Part shown: positions 44,536 to 56,303 of the stretch, piece after piece
How the letters are laid out: the number at the start of each line of letters is the position of its first letter
Position numbering within the stretch: the stretch's first letter is position 1
DNA from: Helicostylum pulchrum
Lineage: Eukaryota; Mucoromycota; Mucoromycetes; Mucorales; Mucoraceae
Length of the DNA stretch: 64,000 nt
Direction of reading: 5' to 3'
Assembly (NCBI GenBank): GCA_025677825.1
Contig: JAIXMO010000003.1
Location: forward strand, 124,001 to 188,000
Notes under the pieces: model-generated
The model's database searches: none
What the model was told of the DNA's origin: nothing
What the model saw: only the letters and a program-made list of their open reading frames with translations
Made by a program: the position numbers and the translations under genes

Positions 44536-46374
44536 TTATTTATTACCAACATTGCAAGAAAAATATTTCATAGGGGTAACAAGTCGAAGGATGTTTAAGG
44601 ATTTGACATTAAAGAAAAAGGTATTGAGTCGATATTGTTCTGTTCTCTGTGCTTCGTTCAAATGTTCATAATACGAATCTCTTGTTACAGTCGTCATATC
44701 GCCTCCAGATATATCAACACAATAAAACTTTGTCATTTGTGCATCGGCAATATTAACAGTAATAAATACTTTGTTTTTCTTGATAGAAACAACAGGAATA
44801 CCAAGCTCATCTGTTTTATTTCTCGGTACATCCGGCATACCGATATCGTTAAAGGATACCTTGATTGTATCGAAACGCGTTTCAAATAGATTTAATTGAA
44901 TGGCAGTGACACTATCGGTGGACTCGCCACCTAGAAACTGGCAATTGTTCAATTGAAACAAGCGCAAGTAAGGGAAAAGACTCATAATGGTAGGTAACTT
45001 TACAAGATCAATACAGACCTTGTTAAATGTCAATTCCGTAATATCGAACCTTTTCTTTAGCTTTTTGGTTATAGCACCAGATAGTTGACCGCCACAAACT
45101 GTCAACTTTGTCAACTCATTACAAGATTCAAAGGCAAGAGGTAAAAATTCTTCAATTTTTTTCGCGATACCATGTTTACCAAGTAAAGAAATATGCAAAT
45201 GTTGAACGTAATTCCGAATACCTGTCAGCATTTGTTGCGCTTTTACCATTCGATCCTTTGAAGAATTACTCACCAAGTTATATACTACTTTAACGCACTC
45301 TTCGCTAGACACGTGGAAGCTGGTGGCTTTCTCTCCTTTGTCTAATATATTGGTAAAAGATATGTGGAAATTACCATCATTTTGATCCATACTAAGAAAA
45401 TACGAGTGTAAAGCTCGAGTGATGTCAATATCGGTAAATACAACCTGAAAAATACGAGACTTGCAAAGGAATCGAAAGAAATCCTGCAACACGCCAGGCG
45501 TTATTCTAGAGATAGGCCACGGTTTCCCTTTTCCGACTGCAATCTTGATAGTATCAAGATTTATAAATTTCTGCATTATAAACAACAGGTCTAGGTCTTT
45601 GGACAAGGGGAAATGTTTCAGGTGAAGCTCTTTGATATTAGAAAAAGTTTGTGGACTGTACTGTAAAGCTCTCGTTTTACGGGTGTTTGGTTCGCTTGTC
45701 TTTGGTATGAAAAACTCGGCGTCGATGTGAGCCAAGAGAGGTAAATGACAAACAATACTGTCGAGGTCCACAATAGTGTCGATGACACGTTTGCTAATAA
45801 TCAACTTTGTTAGTTGAGAGAATTCCTTGAAATGGGTGCTGTAATCGGGTTGCTTTTGTTTAAGATAAAAATGTCTCAAAGAATCCTTCATGATTAATGC
45901 ACAGTCGTAGTAGTGGTCGTAGTCTTGTCTATCAAAGTAGGTCGCTAGATTAATTAAACGCCAATCACGTCTTCTTTGTTCCAACACTAATCGAATGTAA
46001 TGCCACTCAGCTTGAAAGATATAGTTCGTATGCGCAAAGCAAAAATCTTCAACAAGTGGACAGTGTGTTATCATCAGGTGTAAAGGGTCTTGAAGAGGGT
46101 CAAGGTCAAACATGTTTTCTGGAACTTTAAGGTTTGTCACGGTAATCTCTCTGACCCATCGACCTGGCATATAGATAGAATTTATCAAGGTGTTAAATAT
46201 CAACGTTTCGTAAATGTCGTCAGTAAATCCAATATTGATAGTTATTTGCTTGTACAGTTCCATTTGCACAGATGTTAGCCATAGTTTACAAACAAATAAA
46301 CATTGATACAAGTTATGGTTTGACAAATATTTAAAAATACTCGTCAATAATTCGTTCGGTATGCTCTTGTTCAT
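44536..46374 (-). CDS. F-box protein, 612 residues, single exon
   Basis: The frame starts MNKSIPNELLTSIFKYLSNH, followed by LYQCLFVCKLWLTSVQMELY, a complete F-box of about 45 residues that should bind Skp1. The remainder has scattered leucine-rich segments (FKKRFDITELTFNKVCIDLV-like spacing) suggesting degenerate leucine-rich repeats, the usual substrate-binding part of fungal F-box proteins. No intron is needed. Intronless F-box genes of this size form large families in Mucorales, so a specific substrate cannot be assigned. It would act in an SCF ubiquitin ligase together with RBX1. Confidence 0.85.
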   Translation of the reverse strand: MNKSIPNELLTSIFKYLSNHNLYQCLFVCKLWLTSVQMELYKQITINIGFTDDIYETLIFNTLINSIYMPGRWVREITVTNLKVPENMFDLDPLQDPLHLMITHCPLVEDFCFAHTNYIFQAEWHYIRLVLEQRRRDWRLINLATYFDRQDYDHYYDCALIMKDSLRHFYLKQKQPDYSTHFKEFSQLTKLIISKRVIDTIVDLDSIVCHLPLLAHIDAEFFIPKTSEPNTRKTRALQYSPQTFSNIKELHLKHFPLSKDLDLLFIMQKFINLDTIKIAVGKGKPWPISRITPGVLQDFFRFLCKSRIFQVVFTDIDITRALHSYFLSMDQNDGNFHISFTNILDKGEKATSFHVSSEECVKVVYNLVSNSSKDRMVKAQQMLTGIRNYVQHLHISLLGKHGIAKKIEEFLPLAFESCNELTKLTVCGGQLSGAITKKLKKRFDITELTFNKVCIDLVKLPTIMSLFPYLRLFQLNNCQFLGGESTDSVTAIQLNLFETRFDTIKVSFNDIGMPDVPRNKTDELGIPVVSIKKNKVFITVNIADAQMTKFYCVDISGGDMTTVTRDSYYEHLNEAQRTEQYRLNTFFFNVKSLNILRLVTPMKYFSCNVGNK

Positions 46375-47024
46375 TATCTGTATAAAAAATGGAGAAAAGA
46401 AGAAAAGACGTAATTCTCTACTAAGGAAAAAAAAAAAGTAAATTAAAAAAAAAAATAAGGGAAGGGGGGTAGATAGGGGTCGTTGTACTACATAATTACT
46501 AGCCGCTTAAAGCGACCAGTACTTTCGGGATCTTCCGAGAGGGCTGCTGCTGCTGGCATTTTCTTTTGCACGCTCAGAAAAGAGAGTGTGGTATATTACT
46601 TTTTACTTGTCTTTATAAAGCGCTTGTAGCAAGCACTCTTATACACGGCTGTTGCTTGAAGAAGAACAATATCCTTTTGTACGGACATAAAGAAGAAAAC
46701 AAAAGCACTATAGAAAAAAGCAGAATAGTCAGTATAAGATATACAGATGTACATAAGAAAAAATAAATACTTACTTGGTATACACTGTAAAAAAAGAAAA
46801 AGAGAAAGAAAAGTGATTATTTACTTACGATAATATACAGAGTCTAAATATTTGCTCATGCGATATATTTAATCAATGCTGCAGCGTCGCCATGCGGGTT
46901 TACAGACTTATAATATTTTACGGAATCTATGTTTTATTCCTTTTATATAATAAGGATATATTTACAAGTAAAGAAAAAAAAACAGAAATTATTTTATTAT
47001 TATATACAAAAAAAGAGAATCAAA
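46375..47024. other. Intergenic region with dispersed repeat copy C
   Basis: No gene is seen. Repeat copy C lies between the F-box start and the 3' end of the coiled-coil gene. Confidence 0.5.
46571..46910 (+). repeat. Dispersed repeat, copy C
   Basis: It contains CGCTCAGAAAAGAGAGTGTG, TAGCAAGCACTCT, GTTGCTTGAAGAAGAACAA, TATCCTTTTGTACGGACATA and, after about 160 bp of extra sequence, ATATATTTAATCAATGC. The last block is weak, so the right end is uncertain. Confidence 0.55.
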
Positions 47025-49956
47025 TTATTTACTAGATTCAGATAAAACTTTACGAAGCATGCCATGAATGTAAGTAAGCTCTTGTTCCAACTTTTCAATT
47101 TTTCGCTTGTCCACAGTACGAAGGGTTTCAATTTCATTATACTTGGACTCGATTTGAAACTTGTGAGATTCAGCCCGATCGATTTGGTCAAGCGCTTCCT
47201 GTAACTTTGTCTCCAAACTCTTTCTATGCTCCACGGCCTTCTTTAAATTATGAGCCACACTTTCAACATCTGATTCCAACTGACTGATTCTACGAGCTCT
47301 TTCTTCTACAAGGTTTTCAGTATCCGCCATCTTTTGATGATCCTGCTCCAATAGTTCGTTCTTGGTCAAACAGTCTTGTAATTCATCCTGTGCCAAGTTG
47401 AGAGCGTGTTTGACATCATTAATTTCTCTTGTCTTACGAAGTATTTCATTACGAGATTCCTTTAATTCACGTTCGTACTTGTTCATACTTTCTTTCAAGG
47501 ATTCTATATAGATATCATTTTCAGACTGTGATTTTTCAAGGTTGATATTCTCTTGCTTGGCTTCAATAATTTGTTTTTCGGCAAAAGTTAGTTTGGTGCT
47601 AAGGGTTTCAATACGGTACTCTAACTGTTCAATCTTTTGGTTTGCAATTTGATGATGTCGCGAGAGTTCTTCTTCTTTATCTTCTAATGCATTTTCCAAA
47701 GATTTGATATGATGACTGGATTCATTCAATTCATCGCTCAACTCTTCATATTGACGTATAACATCATCCTTTTCTTCTAATCCGGATTCAAGCGATTTAA
47801 TCTTTGCGGTTAGCTTTTGTTGATACGTCAAAGCGTCTTGTAAACGAGAACGGGTATCGGATCTCGAAGATTCTAATTGAGCAATTTCAGATTCTTTACG
47901 AGCAACTTCACTGGCAAGATTATTCAAGTTGGAAGCAGCTTCATGAAGATCTCGAGATAAATTAGACTTGGTTTCCTTCAAATCAAGCACTAAACCTTGA
48001 TTATACTTTAACTGGTTTAATTGAGAATGGCAATCTTCTAGTTCCGAACGAGCAAGTTCTAAATCATGATTTTTGTTTGATATTTCAGATTCATAAGATT
48101 TAATACGCTGTTGATACTTTTGTAATTGCGTATTACATCTTTGAATATCCAAAGTCTTGCCCTTAACCTCTGCTTCAAATTCTTTAATACGCTCATCATA
48201 AGTTAATCTTAGTGAATCGATTTGATCTTCTAATTCAACTACTTGTCGTTTTAATTGATTTCTTTCTTCTACAATCTTGGCTTGACTTTCAGATCTTTGC
48301 TTTGTACCGTCCAAGATGCGATCAATTTCTTCTTGAAGACGATATAATTTTTCTTCTGAATCTGATTCTTTTTGTCTGTGTTCGTACGTGATGGTATCAA
48401 TTTCATGTTGTTTATTCTCCAAGTCAACACGTAACTTGTTCAATTCATCAATATGTATTGACATATCTTGAGTGTTGGAACGTTCGGCATCTAATTTACG
48501 GATTAACTCTTCATTCTTTTCATTTAATTCGGTATTTTTAGCTTTTTCATCTTCGAGCAAGTCATTCAACTCTTTATAATCTATACGTTCACCTTCCAAC
48601 AAGTCATGCATCTCTTTAAGGTTTACACGTTCAGCATCTAAATCACGGATTAACTCTTCATTCTTTTCATTTAATTCAGTATTTTTAGCTTTTTCATCTT
48701 CCAACAAGTCATTCAACTCTCTCGCGTTTGCACGCTCGTCTTCCAGCAATTCATTCAACTGTTTAATGTGTACACGTTCATCCTCCAGCAATTCATTCAA
48801 CTCTTTAATGTTTACACGTTCACCTTCTAACGAGTCATTCAGCTCTTTAAGGTTTACACCTTCATCTTCCAACATATATTTCAATTTTTTATTCGATTCT
48901 CGTTCAGACTCTAACATATAATTCAACTTTTTATTTTTATCTCTTTCGGCTTCCAAATAATCGTTGAGGTCTTTATTGAGTGTACGTTCAACTTCCAACT
49001 GATCATTTAATTCTTTATTGCCAGTAACTTCAGTCTCCAACTTGGTTTTCAAGTCCTTGTTAGTATCGATTTCGGTTTCCAAGTGATAATTTAATTCTTT
49101 ATTGGCAGCACGTTCAGATTCTAGCAATCGATTTAATTCTTCGATGTTGCTTTGCTCAGATTCTAAAACCTTTGCTAATTCTTTATAAGCTGTACGTTCT
49201 TCTTGTAACAATCTGTTCAAATCATCATTTAAATCTCGTTCCTTCTGTAAGGTTTGATTCGATATGTCGACTTGTTCCAACTGTGAATTTTGTTTTTGTT
49301 TCTTTAGTTTATCCAGTTCACCCACCAATATTTCGATTCGATTCTGATGAGACTTTGTTAACTCGCTCATTTTATTCTCTAACTCTGTTCTTTCTAACGA
49401 AGCCATAGATGCACGTCTTTTCCAATCGTTACCCTGATCAAACACTTGTTGTAATTTATTTTGTGCCTCTTTAATAATATCTTCAGATGTAACATCTTCT
49501 TCAGAGATAAGACTGATTTGATTTTTAAGTTGGTCGATACGCTCCTTTAAGTGTTTATTTAAATCAACCACGTCGCCTCTCTTTTGTTCGTGCCCTTGAC
49601 GTTGTTCCTTTAGCACAAATGATTCAAAATCATGAATGGCATTCATAATAACGCCAAGTCGTCCATGACTCGATTCATCTACAGAAAGAACTGAAGGTGC
49701 TCTACTGTAGCGAGATTCTACAGGTGTCATGGCAACTCTTCTACGACCACTTGTAGTAGATAACGTAGATAGACGTGAACTGGATACAAAACTTGCACGA
49801 GGATTATTATCTATACTGCTTTCTCTAAATCGTTTTCTACCTATGGAATCTCTTGAAGGAGTCCGTTCTATATTAATGTTAATTACACTTCTTTTTTTCT
49901 TTCTTTCTTTCTAATTATTTACTTTGGCTAGCAAGAGGTCTATTTGGTGTCTGCAT
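47025..49956 (-). CDS. Long coiled-coil protein, about 958 residues
   Basis: Two exons, 49956-49923 (34 nt) and 49867-47025. The N-terminal 80 residues are basic and Ser/Thr-Pro-rich (MQTPNRPL, RTPSRDS, RRRVAMTPVES), with several possible CDK sites. From about residue 85 to the end the protein is almost entirely heptad coiled coil. Between about 225 and 495 it has tandem 14-residue repeats of the type (E/K)LNxxLExERxxxK, two of which are part of a recent duplication (48,505-48,597 and 48,641-48,724). Such proteins commonly serve as spindle-pole, kinetochore, Golgi or septation scaffolds. No targeting domain (PACT, GRIP, GRAB) was recognised, so I assign no function. Confidence 0.8.
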
Positions 49957-50117
49957 TGACTAACTTTATATAACTGTTGTTTTTTTTAAAAAAAAAGGGG
50001 AAAAGACGTAAAAAAAAAAAATGCACACCTTAAAAAGAAATGCAGTTTAAAAAAGAATCAGGGAAAAAAAAAAGAGTCGCGTGTTCCCGTGACTTGTTAA
50101 AACTCAAACAAGTTTAT

Positions 50118-51087
50118 TTAAATTGGATCAGTAAACATGTTTTGGCGCATTTGCTTTAATTGCGCTGGTGCCAAGTTGAAGCATCCACCTACACAAATAT
50201 TTGTTCCACGACCACATCTATAACAGCTAAGTTATATGTGTAAAGAAATTAAGATACAGTAAACAATAATGATAAAAAAAACTTACAAGCTTTTACCACA
50301 AAGGCATTGCACATTATTGCATCCATCCTAAAAAAAAATTGCAATTGTTATAAATACGTATATGAATATATCTTGTATTAACTTACTATCATTGCTACCA
50401 TATGCGTACAGTTAGGACAGCGGGTCCAATTATTGTTTTTAGCAAGTGCTAATGCCTTAATTTCGTCTTCTCTATCGTCTCTGACAACATGACTTACAGT
50501 TTTTTCTTTTTAAAGTATAAAACGTGAGTAAAAAAAAACACATTGGCGAAAATTTTTTTTTTACCTGGATGCCAAGGTGTCTGACAAGTCATACAAAAGC
50601 CTTTATGACACTCATAACATTCGGAGAACGTACAATGATTAAGAAGAGCTCGGTCTGCGTCAAATAAAGCTCCACAACCTCGTACGGGACAATAAATCTA
50701 TACTATCAGATTAATATAAACATGTATAATATATGCAGTTTTTTTTTGAAAAAAAGTTAAATTAACCCTATTAGAAATGAATGTCTTGATAATGGCTTGA
50801 GTCCACCACGTAGCGACTTCTTTATCAGAGAAAACTCTCTTGAGAAGGTTATCGGTTGATTCAAAGGATTCCTTACAGGTAGCGTTGGAACATGGGATAA
50901 GATTCGTACTACGATAGCTTGGTTTTTCCAAGGTTCCGTTTAGATAGCGTCGAATACAAGTGGGACAAGCCGAATGATTACATCTGGAAGTTTTGACCGA
51001 GAGCGACTTTCCGCTATCATTGTACTTTTCCATACAGATGATACATGTATACAGCGCGGTGCTAGTATTTGGTACTTGAGAACACAT
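50118..51087 (-). CDS. RBR-type (RING-IBR-RING) E3 ubiquitin ligase, compact paralogue 1
   Basis: Five exons code for about 240 residues: 51087-50767, 50697-50565, 50505-50387, 50327-50287 (41 nt) and 50226-50118. RING1 is CIICMEKYNDSG...CNHSACPTCIRRYL. The IBR is YCPVRGCGALFDADRALLNH ... CYECHKGFCMTCQTPWHPG. RING2 is RCPNCTHMVAMIDGCNNVQC followed by LCGKSFCYRCG. The Cys in DGC, the position of the thioester-forming residue in RBR ligases, is kept. It is shorter than most RBRs and has no accessory domain. The downstream neighbour is a paralogue with the same exon structure. The substrate is unknown. Confidence 0.85.
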
Positions 51088-51267
51088 TTTTTTATTTTTT
51101 CACGTTTAAAAAGAAAAAAAAAGAAAAGACGATTATTTTTCTCACATACTTTTTTATTTTTATCACAAAAAAAAAAAAAACTTGTTATATTAATACAATG
51201 CTTATTTAGGACGATAGTTTTATACGCTTTTATTTACTGCAAGTAGCCATAGAATTTTGCTAGAAAG

Positions 51268-52422
51268 CTAAAAAAAATTGGACACCCCCTTTTTTTTTAA
51301 AGGAATATTTGGTATATTATTTGGTGTATCTGTATACATATCTTTACGAATAGCAGCCAGCTTCGCTTTAGAGAACTTGTGGCATCCTCTAGAGCATATA
51401 TGATCTTGGTACATTCTACTACCGCAGAGATAACAGCTATATAAACCATAACATTTATTAATCTGTTGTTATATATGCCTGATTTTAAATTATAAAATAA
51501 AACTTACAAAATAGCTCCACAACGGCATGCAATAGCTGAGCATCCACTCTAAAATACCATTTGATTAATCAGAAAAAAAAGATAAAAAAAAAAAGATAAA
51601 ATAAGTATTATATTTTACCACTCTTTCTACAAACTGACGGCATCTTGGACAACGAGACCAATTATGTTTTTGAGCATAGGCTAAAGTTTTCTTTGTTTGT
51701 TCTTCGTCCGATACAATTTTGATAACACCTATTATATATATATATTTTTTTAAGAAAAAAAAGCATGTTATAATGCTTACATATTTATTACCTGGGTGCC
51801 ATTTTTCTTGACAAGCCATGCAGAATCCTCGATGACACTGGTAACATTCGGTAAAGGTACACTGTTTAATATCCTTGATGTTTGCATCAAAAATAGCCTT
51901 ACAGTTTCTGTCGGGACAACGCACCTAACAAAAGTCTTATCAGTTTTTTATTTTACAAATCAGTTTATATATATATTATACCTTGTTTTCAATAAGCGTT
52001 CTAGAAAGTGCAGCTCCCCACCACTCCTCTGCTTCTTTCTTTGATAGAATAGAAGGAAGGAATTTACTGGTAGTAAACGTCTGTTTACAGTTTTCAGTAG
52101 GACATTGGATATAATCATAACTGCTGATATAACGATCATTTTTTAAAGTGTTCATAAAATAGGAACGAATACATTCGATACATGCTTTATGATAGCAGGA
52201 GCCAGTATTTCGAGAAGCACGAGTACCAAGAGGCATATCGTCCATGCAAATAACGCATTCGTTGTAGTTAACAGGAGCCAGAATATTCTTTATAGAAGCT
52301 AAAATTTCCTTTTCAAAAAAATTTTCTTTAAAGAGGTTACCGAAAATAAGCGATCCCAAAGATGCATTACACTTTTCATTCAAATTTTTCGTTCTTTTAT
52401 TTTCAAAATATAATGAGCACAT
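51268..52422 (-). CDS. RBR-type E3 ubiquitin ligase, paralogue 2
   Basis: Five exons code for about 297 residues: 52422-51982, 51924-51792, 51728-51619, 51548-51508 (41 nt) and 51436-51268. RING1 is CVICMDDMPLGTR...CYHKACIECIRSYF. The IBR is RCPDRNCKAIFDANIKDIKQ ... CHRGFCMACQEKWHPG. RING2 is RCPRCRQFVERVSGCSAIAC followed by RCGAIFCYLCGS, with the catalytic-position Cys in SGC. Exons 2 and 4 have exactly the same length and phase as in the adjacent paralogue (133 and 41 nt), proving tandem duplication. The start could also be an in-frame Met at 52,500. I prefer 52,422 because the paralogue also begins MCS. The C-terminal tail KKKGVSNFF is short and unconserved. Confidence 0.85.
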
Positions 52423-52884
52423 TTTAACTTTTTGGAAAGAAAAAGACGATCCGTTTTTTTTTCTTTTGCAAAAAGTCTTGCAATTTATATATACGAGCAT
52501 CTTTTTTTCTTCTCACAATGATATATAATACAGATAGAAAAAAAAATAGAATGCTTTCAATTTTATTAGACTTTTAAAAATTAGAATACTTATTGTGATA
52601 TACAATCAAAGTAGACGCACATACTTACATTTATGATACATTACGCGTATTGTCTACTGCCTTTTTCCTGACGATTACACCGTATTTAGGACATCTACTT
52701 ACACACGATACGCACTCAGAGAAAAAATCAAATAGCTTTGTCCCGAAAACTATTTCACGAATGCGTTGATCTAAATAATAATATATCTGTCTGCATGCGG
52801 AACCTGAATCATCTTTTTATTTTTGATTTTTACAAAGCTGAAAATACCCCACGTTTCTTTACGTTTTTTTTTTTTGTATATTAA
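52423..52884. other. Divergent intergenic region (RBR 2 / DUF1640 protein)
   Basis: No gene is seen. It probably contains both promoters. A T-rich block precedes the ATG at 52,885. Confidence 0.45.
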
Positions 52885-53577
52885 ATGACCTACTTACTTT
52901 CTCGCCATCTACCTACTCGCGCCATCTATAAACCTGCCTTTTATCAAAGACAACTTACGTTTCATACCAGTACTACACGTCAACAAAGCTATTTTGATAC
53001 TTTCAAGTTTGTGGAAAGGTTAGAAAAGGAGGGATTTACAACCTCACAAAGTGAAGTCGTTATGGTTTCGCTACGAAAAGTCATTACAGAAAGTATGCAA
53101 GACCTAACAAAAATGATGGTTTCAAAAGCAGAAAGAGAAAAGGTAACAAAACAAAAAAAAAAAATAGTATCGAGTTTACCTCTAACATAAAAAAAGGTTA
53201 TTTATGCATATAAAGTAGATTTTGCAAAGTTAAAATCAGAAGTAATATTGATAGAAAGGAACGACTTTACAATTATGAAGGCAGAAAATGAACGTTTAGA
53301 AGGAGAACTTGCAAAATTAAAACAAAGATTAAGAGAGGAAATTACAAGAACACAAGCTAATGTTCGGCTCGATTTGAACCTGGAAAAAGGTCGCGTCAGG
53401 GACGAAGCAAGCGCGCAGGAAATAAAACTTAAAGAAACCGATACAAGGATTGAAAGTGAGATATCTGGTTTAAGAACTCAAATGGAAGCTGTTAAATTTC
53501 AAATTATGCAATACATGATTGGTACAATGACTGGTGCTGGTGCTTTGTTTTTAGCATATTTAAGAATGTTTAAGTAA
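52885..53577 (+). CDS. Mitochondrial inner-membrane DUF1640 (CCDC90/MCUR1/Fmp32-like) protein
   Basis: Two exons, 52885-53142 and 53197-53577, code for about 212 residues. The N-terminus (MTYLLSRHLPTRAIYKPAFY, then RQLTFHTSTTRQ) is a mitochondrial presequence. The family motif FDTFKFVERLEKEGFTTSQS follows, then a long coiled coil (DFAKLKSEVILIER to SGLRTQMEAVKFQ) and a C-terminal membrane helix (MIGTMTGAGALFLAYLRMF). Family members are inner-membrane coiled-coil scaffolds. Yeast Fmp32 is linked to cytochrome oxidase assembly and animal MCUR1 to calcium-uniporter function. The precise role here is not decided. It converges with RBX1, 54 bp between stops. Confidence 0.88.
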
Positions 53578-53631
53578 AATAAAGCGAGAGTTTTATATTT
53601 TTTTTTTTAAAAAAAAGTAATGTGGTATAGT

Positions 53632-54265
<634 letters not shown>

Positions 54266-54479
54266 TTTTCTTTATTTATATATTAAAAAAAGAAGAAAGA
54301 AAAAAAAAATATTACAAAAAAAAAAGAAGTTTGCGCGTCTTGCTATGAAGCACGCACCCGCTATGTCATCATTTATTTAGATACCGACGACGAAAAAAAA
54401 GTGGTACTTACAGAAGCCATTCCAATGTCTTTGGTAGTTGATCAAGATATTTCTTTTTTTCTTTTTTTATTTATACAAT

Positions 54480-54656
54480 ATGGAGTCCATTTTATGCTTA
54501 GATACAAATAATTGCTTTGTTACTGAATTTTACCCAAGATCATTTCTATATGAACAAGTGGATAGACGGTTATCGGAATCGGTATCTTTAATGGAAACTA
54601 TACAAGAAGAAGAAGAAGAAGAGCTAGCAACACAACAAGGACAAGACACTATATAG
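54480..54656 (+). CDS. Small hypothetical protein, 58 residues, doubtful
   Basis: The frame reads MESILCLDTNNCFVTEFYPR and ends in an acidic tail (QEEEEEELATQQ). Upstream, 54,340-54,440 contains a protein-like open stretch in another frame (YVIIYLDTDDEKKVVLTEAI) without a start. The two might be exons of one small gene divergent from RBX1, but no GT-AG pair joins them cleanly. Confidence 0.3.
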   Translation: MESILCLDTNNCFVTEFYPRSFLYEQVDRRLSESVSLMETIQEEEEEELATQQGQDTI

Positions 54657-54727
54657 AAATTGTATACGCACACACACATATATATATATATCTTTTTTTT
54701 AATAATAATTAAATATTTTTTTAAAGC

Positions 54728-56303
54728 TTATTGTATTTCGAATCCTTCTTCTGCCATCCAAATTGATACAATTCTTATACAAGCTTGAGCAATCATATCA
54801 TCATCTAAATCTTCAGGTTTATCTGTTGTTCCTTGCATGAATTTTAATAATTCCATAACGACATCCATCATATCGGATAATGTTGTACGAATCTTTAACA
54901 ACATTTCTGGATCCATACCAGACTCTTTGTCTTGTGTGTAATTTGTGGCCAAATATTCCATTGCTGCTTCAAGTATTTCAAAATAAACGGGTACCATAGT
55001 TTCTTGTCGAAGATTCTTGGCAACATTAATAATCTTTTTTTCCTCATTATGTTCACGAATAACGCGATCGTTAATATTATCAATCATAATCTTTGCTTCG
55101 ATTGCTACCAAGTGAATTAGCAATGCTGGGAAATTAGCGATAGCGAACAATTGATTGGTTGGATGACTTGCATTATCAGAAGATGCCTTTTCCTTCTTTC
55201 TTTTGGTAGATTTCGTATCTTGTAATGATTTAAATAACCAATCATTACCAAAGTAACGTAACAAGCACGCAATTAATAAGATGGCTCTATCTCTTTGTGA
55301 ATCATCTATTTAAATTTAGTACGCGTTTTATTATTATTATTATTATTTGCTGTGCCAAACTTACGTAATTTACTGCTTAATATTTGTCTTAATCCTCCCA
55401 ACAAGTTATCTAACCATTGATCTAATTTCTTTTCTGAATCAGCCTTGAATTGTTTAATAATCTAATATACATCCTTGTGTCAATATATTTATATATATAT
55501 ATATCACTTTGAGCCCGTTTATACGCATCACTTTACCTCTGCTGGAACATCGGGTAAAACGCTGGATAAAATATTCAATGCTTCAAATTTCAACATTTTT
55601 TGATCATTATTCAAAGTATCGGAAAGAATAGAAATCAGTGTTGATAATGAATATTTCAAACTGGAAGATAAACTAGGAATCTTGTTTTCATGCAATAATT
55701 GACATGATCTAGTATAAACAGTTGTAATTAATTGAGTACACAAAGTTCTATCTTCTTCTTTCTCTGTTTCTAAAAGAACAGAAAATATATTCTTAAGTAC
55801 ATCAGGATCCAACATCTTGACAAGTCCTTCCTTTTTGACAGCTATACACATTAATATATTCAACACTTCTCTAGTCTTATCAGTTTCGTCATTTGCTGTC
55901 AATAATCGAGAAAGTCCCGGGATACGTTCAACCATGGCGGGCTCCGAGGCTAAACTTTCATAATGAGCAAAGCAACCCAAAATATTTACTGCAATCTCTT
56001 TCAACATGGGATCAGGTACTTCTGCATCAATTTCATGATCTAAAATAATCTTGTATTTAGAAATTTAGAGATATACTTTTTGGGTGTATTGTATTTACTG
56101 GTACGAAGTAATCTTTCAATAAACTTGAAGTTCATTCCTTTAAAAACACGTTCAATATTGGCGATATTATCTTGTTCCAATAATTTTGGTAAAATAAGCA
56201 TGCCGACAAACTTTGATTCATCAGAAGCTGAAGGCACAATCATAGAAAGACAACGGTCAATTTCGGCTGAGCGATCTCTCTTTGAACTAGTAACGTTTTC
56301 CAT
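54728..56303 (-). CDS. Neurochondrin family protein
   Basis: Four exons give about 460 residues: 56303-56099, 56039-55537, 55461-55365 and 55305-54728. The protein is all-helical with armadillo-like repeats. Neurochondrin-family blocks are SKFVGMLILPKLLEQDN, MLKEIAVNILGCFAHYESLA, the segment around AMVERIPGLSRLL, and RDRAILLIACLLRYFGNDWL. Animal neurochondrin binds receptors, Rab5 and Sm proteins. Fungal members are poorly studied. The acceptor of exon 2 (TTTTAG-AT) is chosen because the alternative gives the wrong frame. It is convergent with the doubtful small frame at 54,480-54,656. Confidence 0.82.

Noticed and set aside
46650..46690. ATATCCTTTT in dispersed repeat copy C, resembling a U12-type 5' splice site
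   Set aside because: It is part of the conserved repeat core. Other copies vary at these bases and no coding exon adjoins it.
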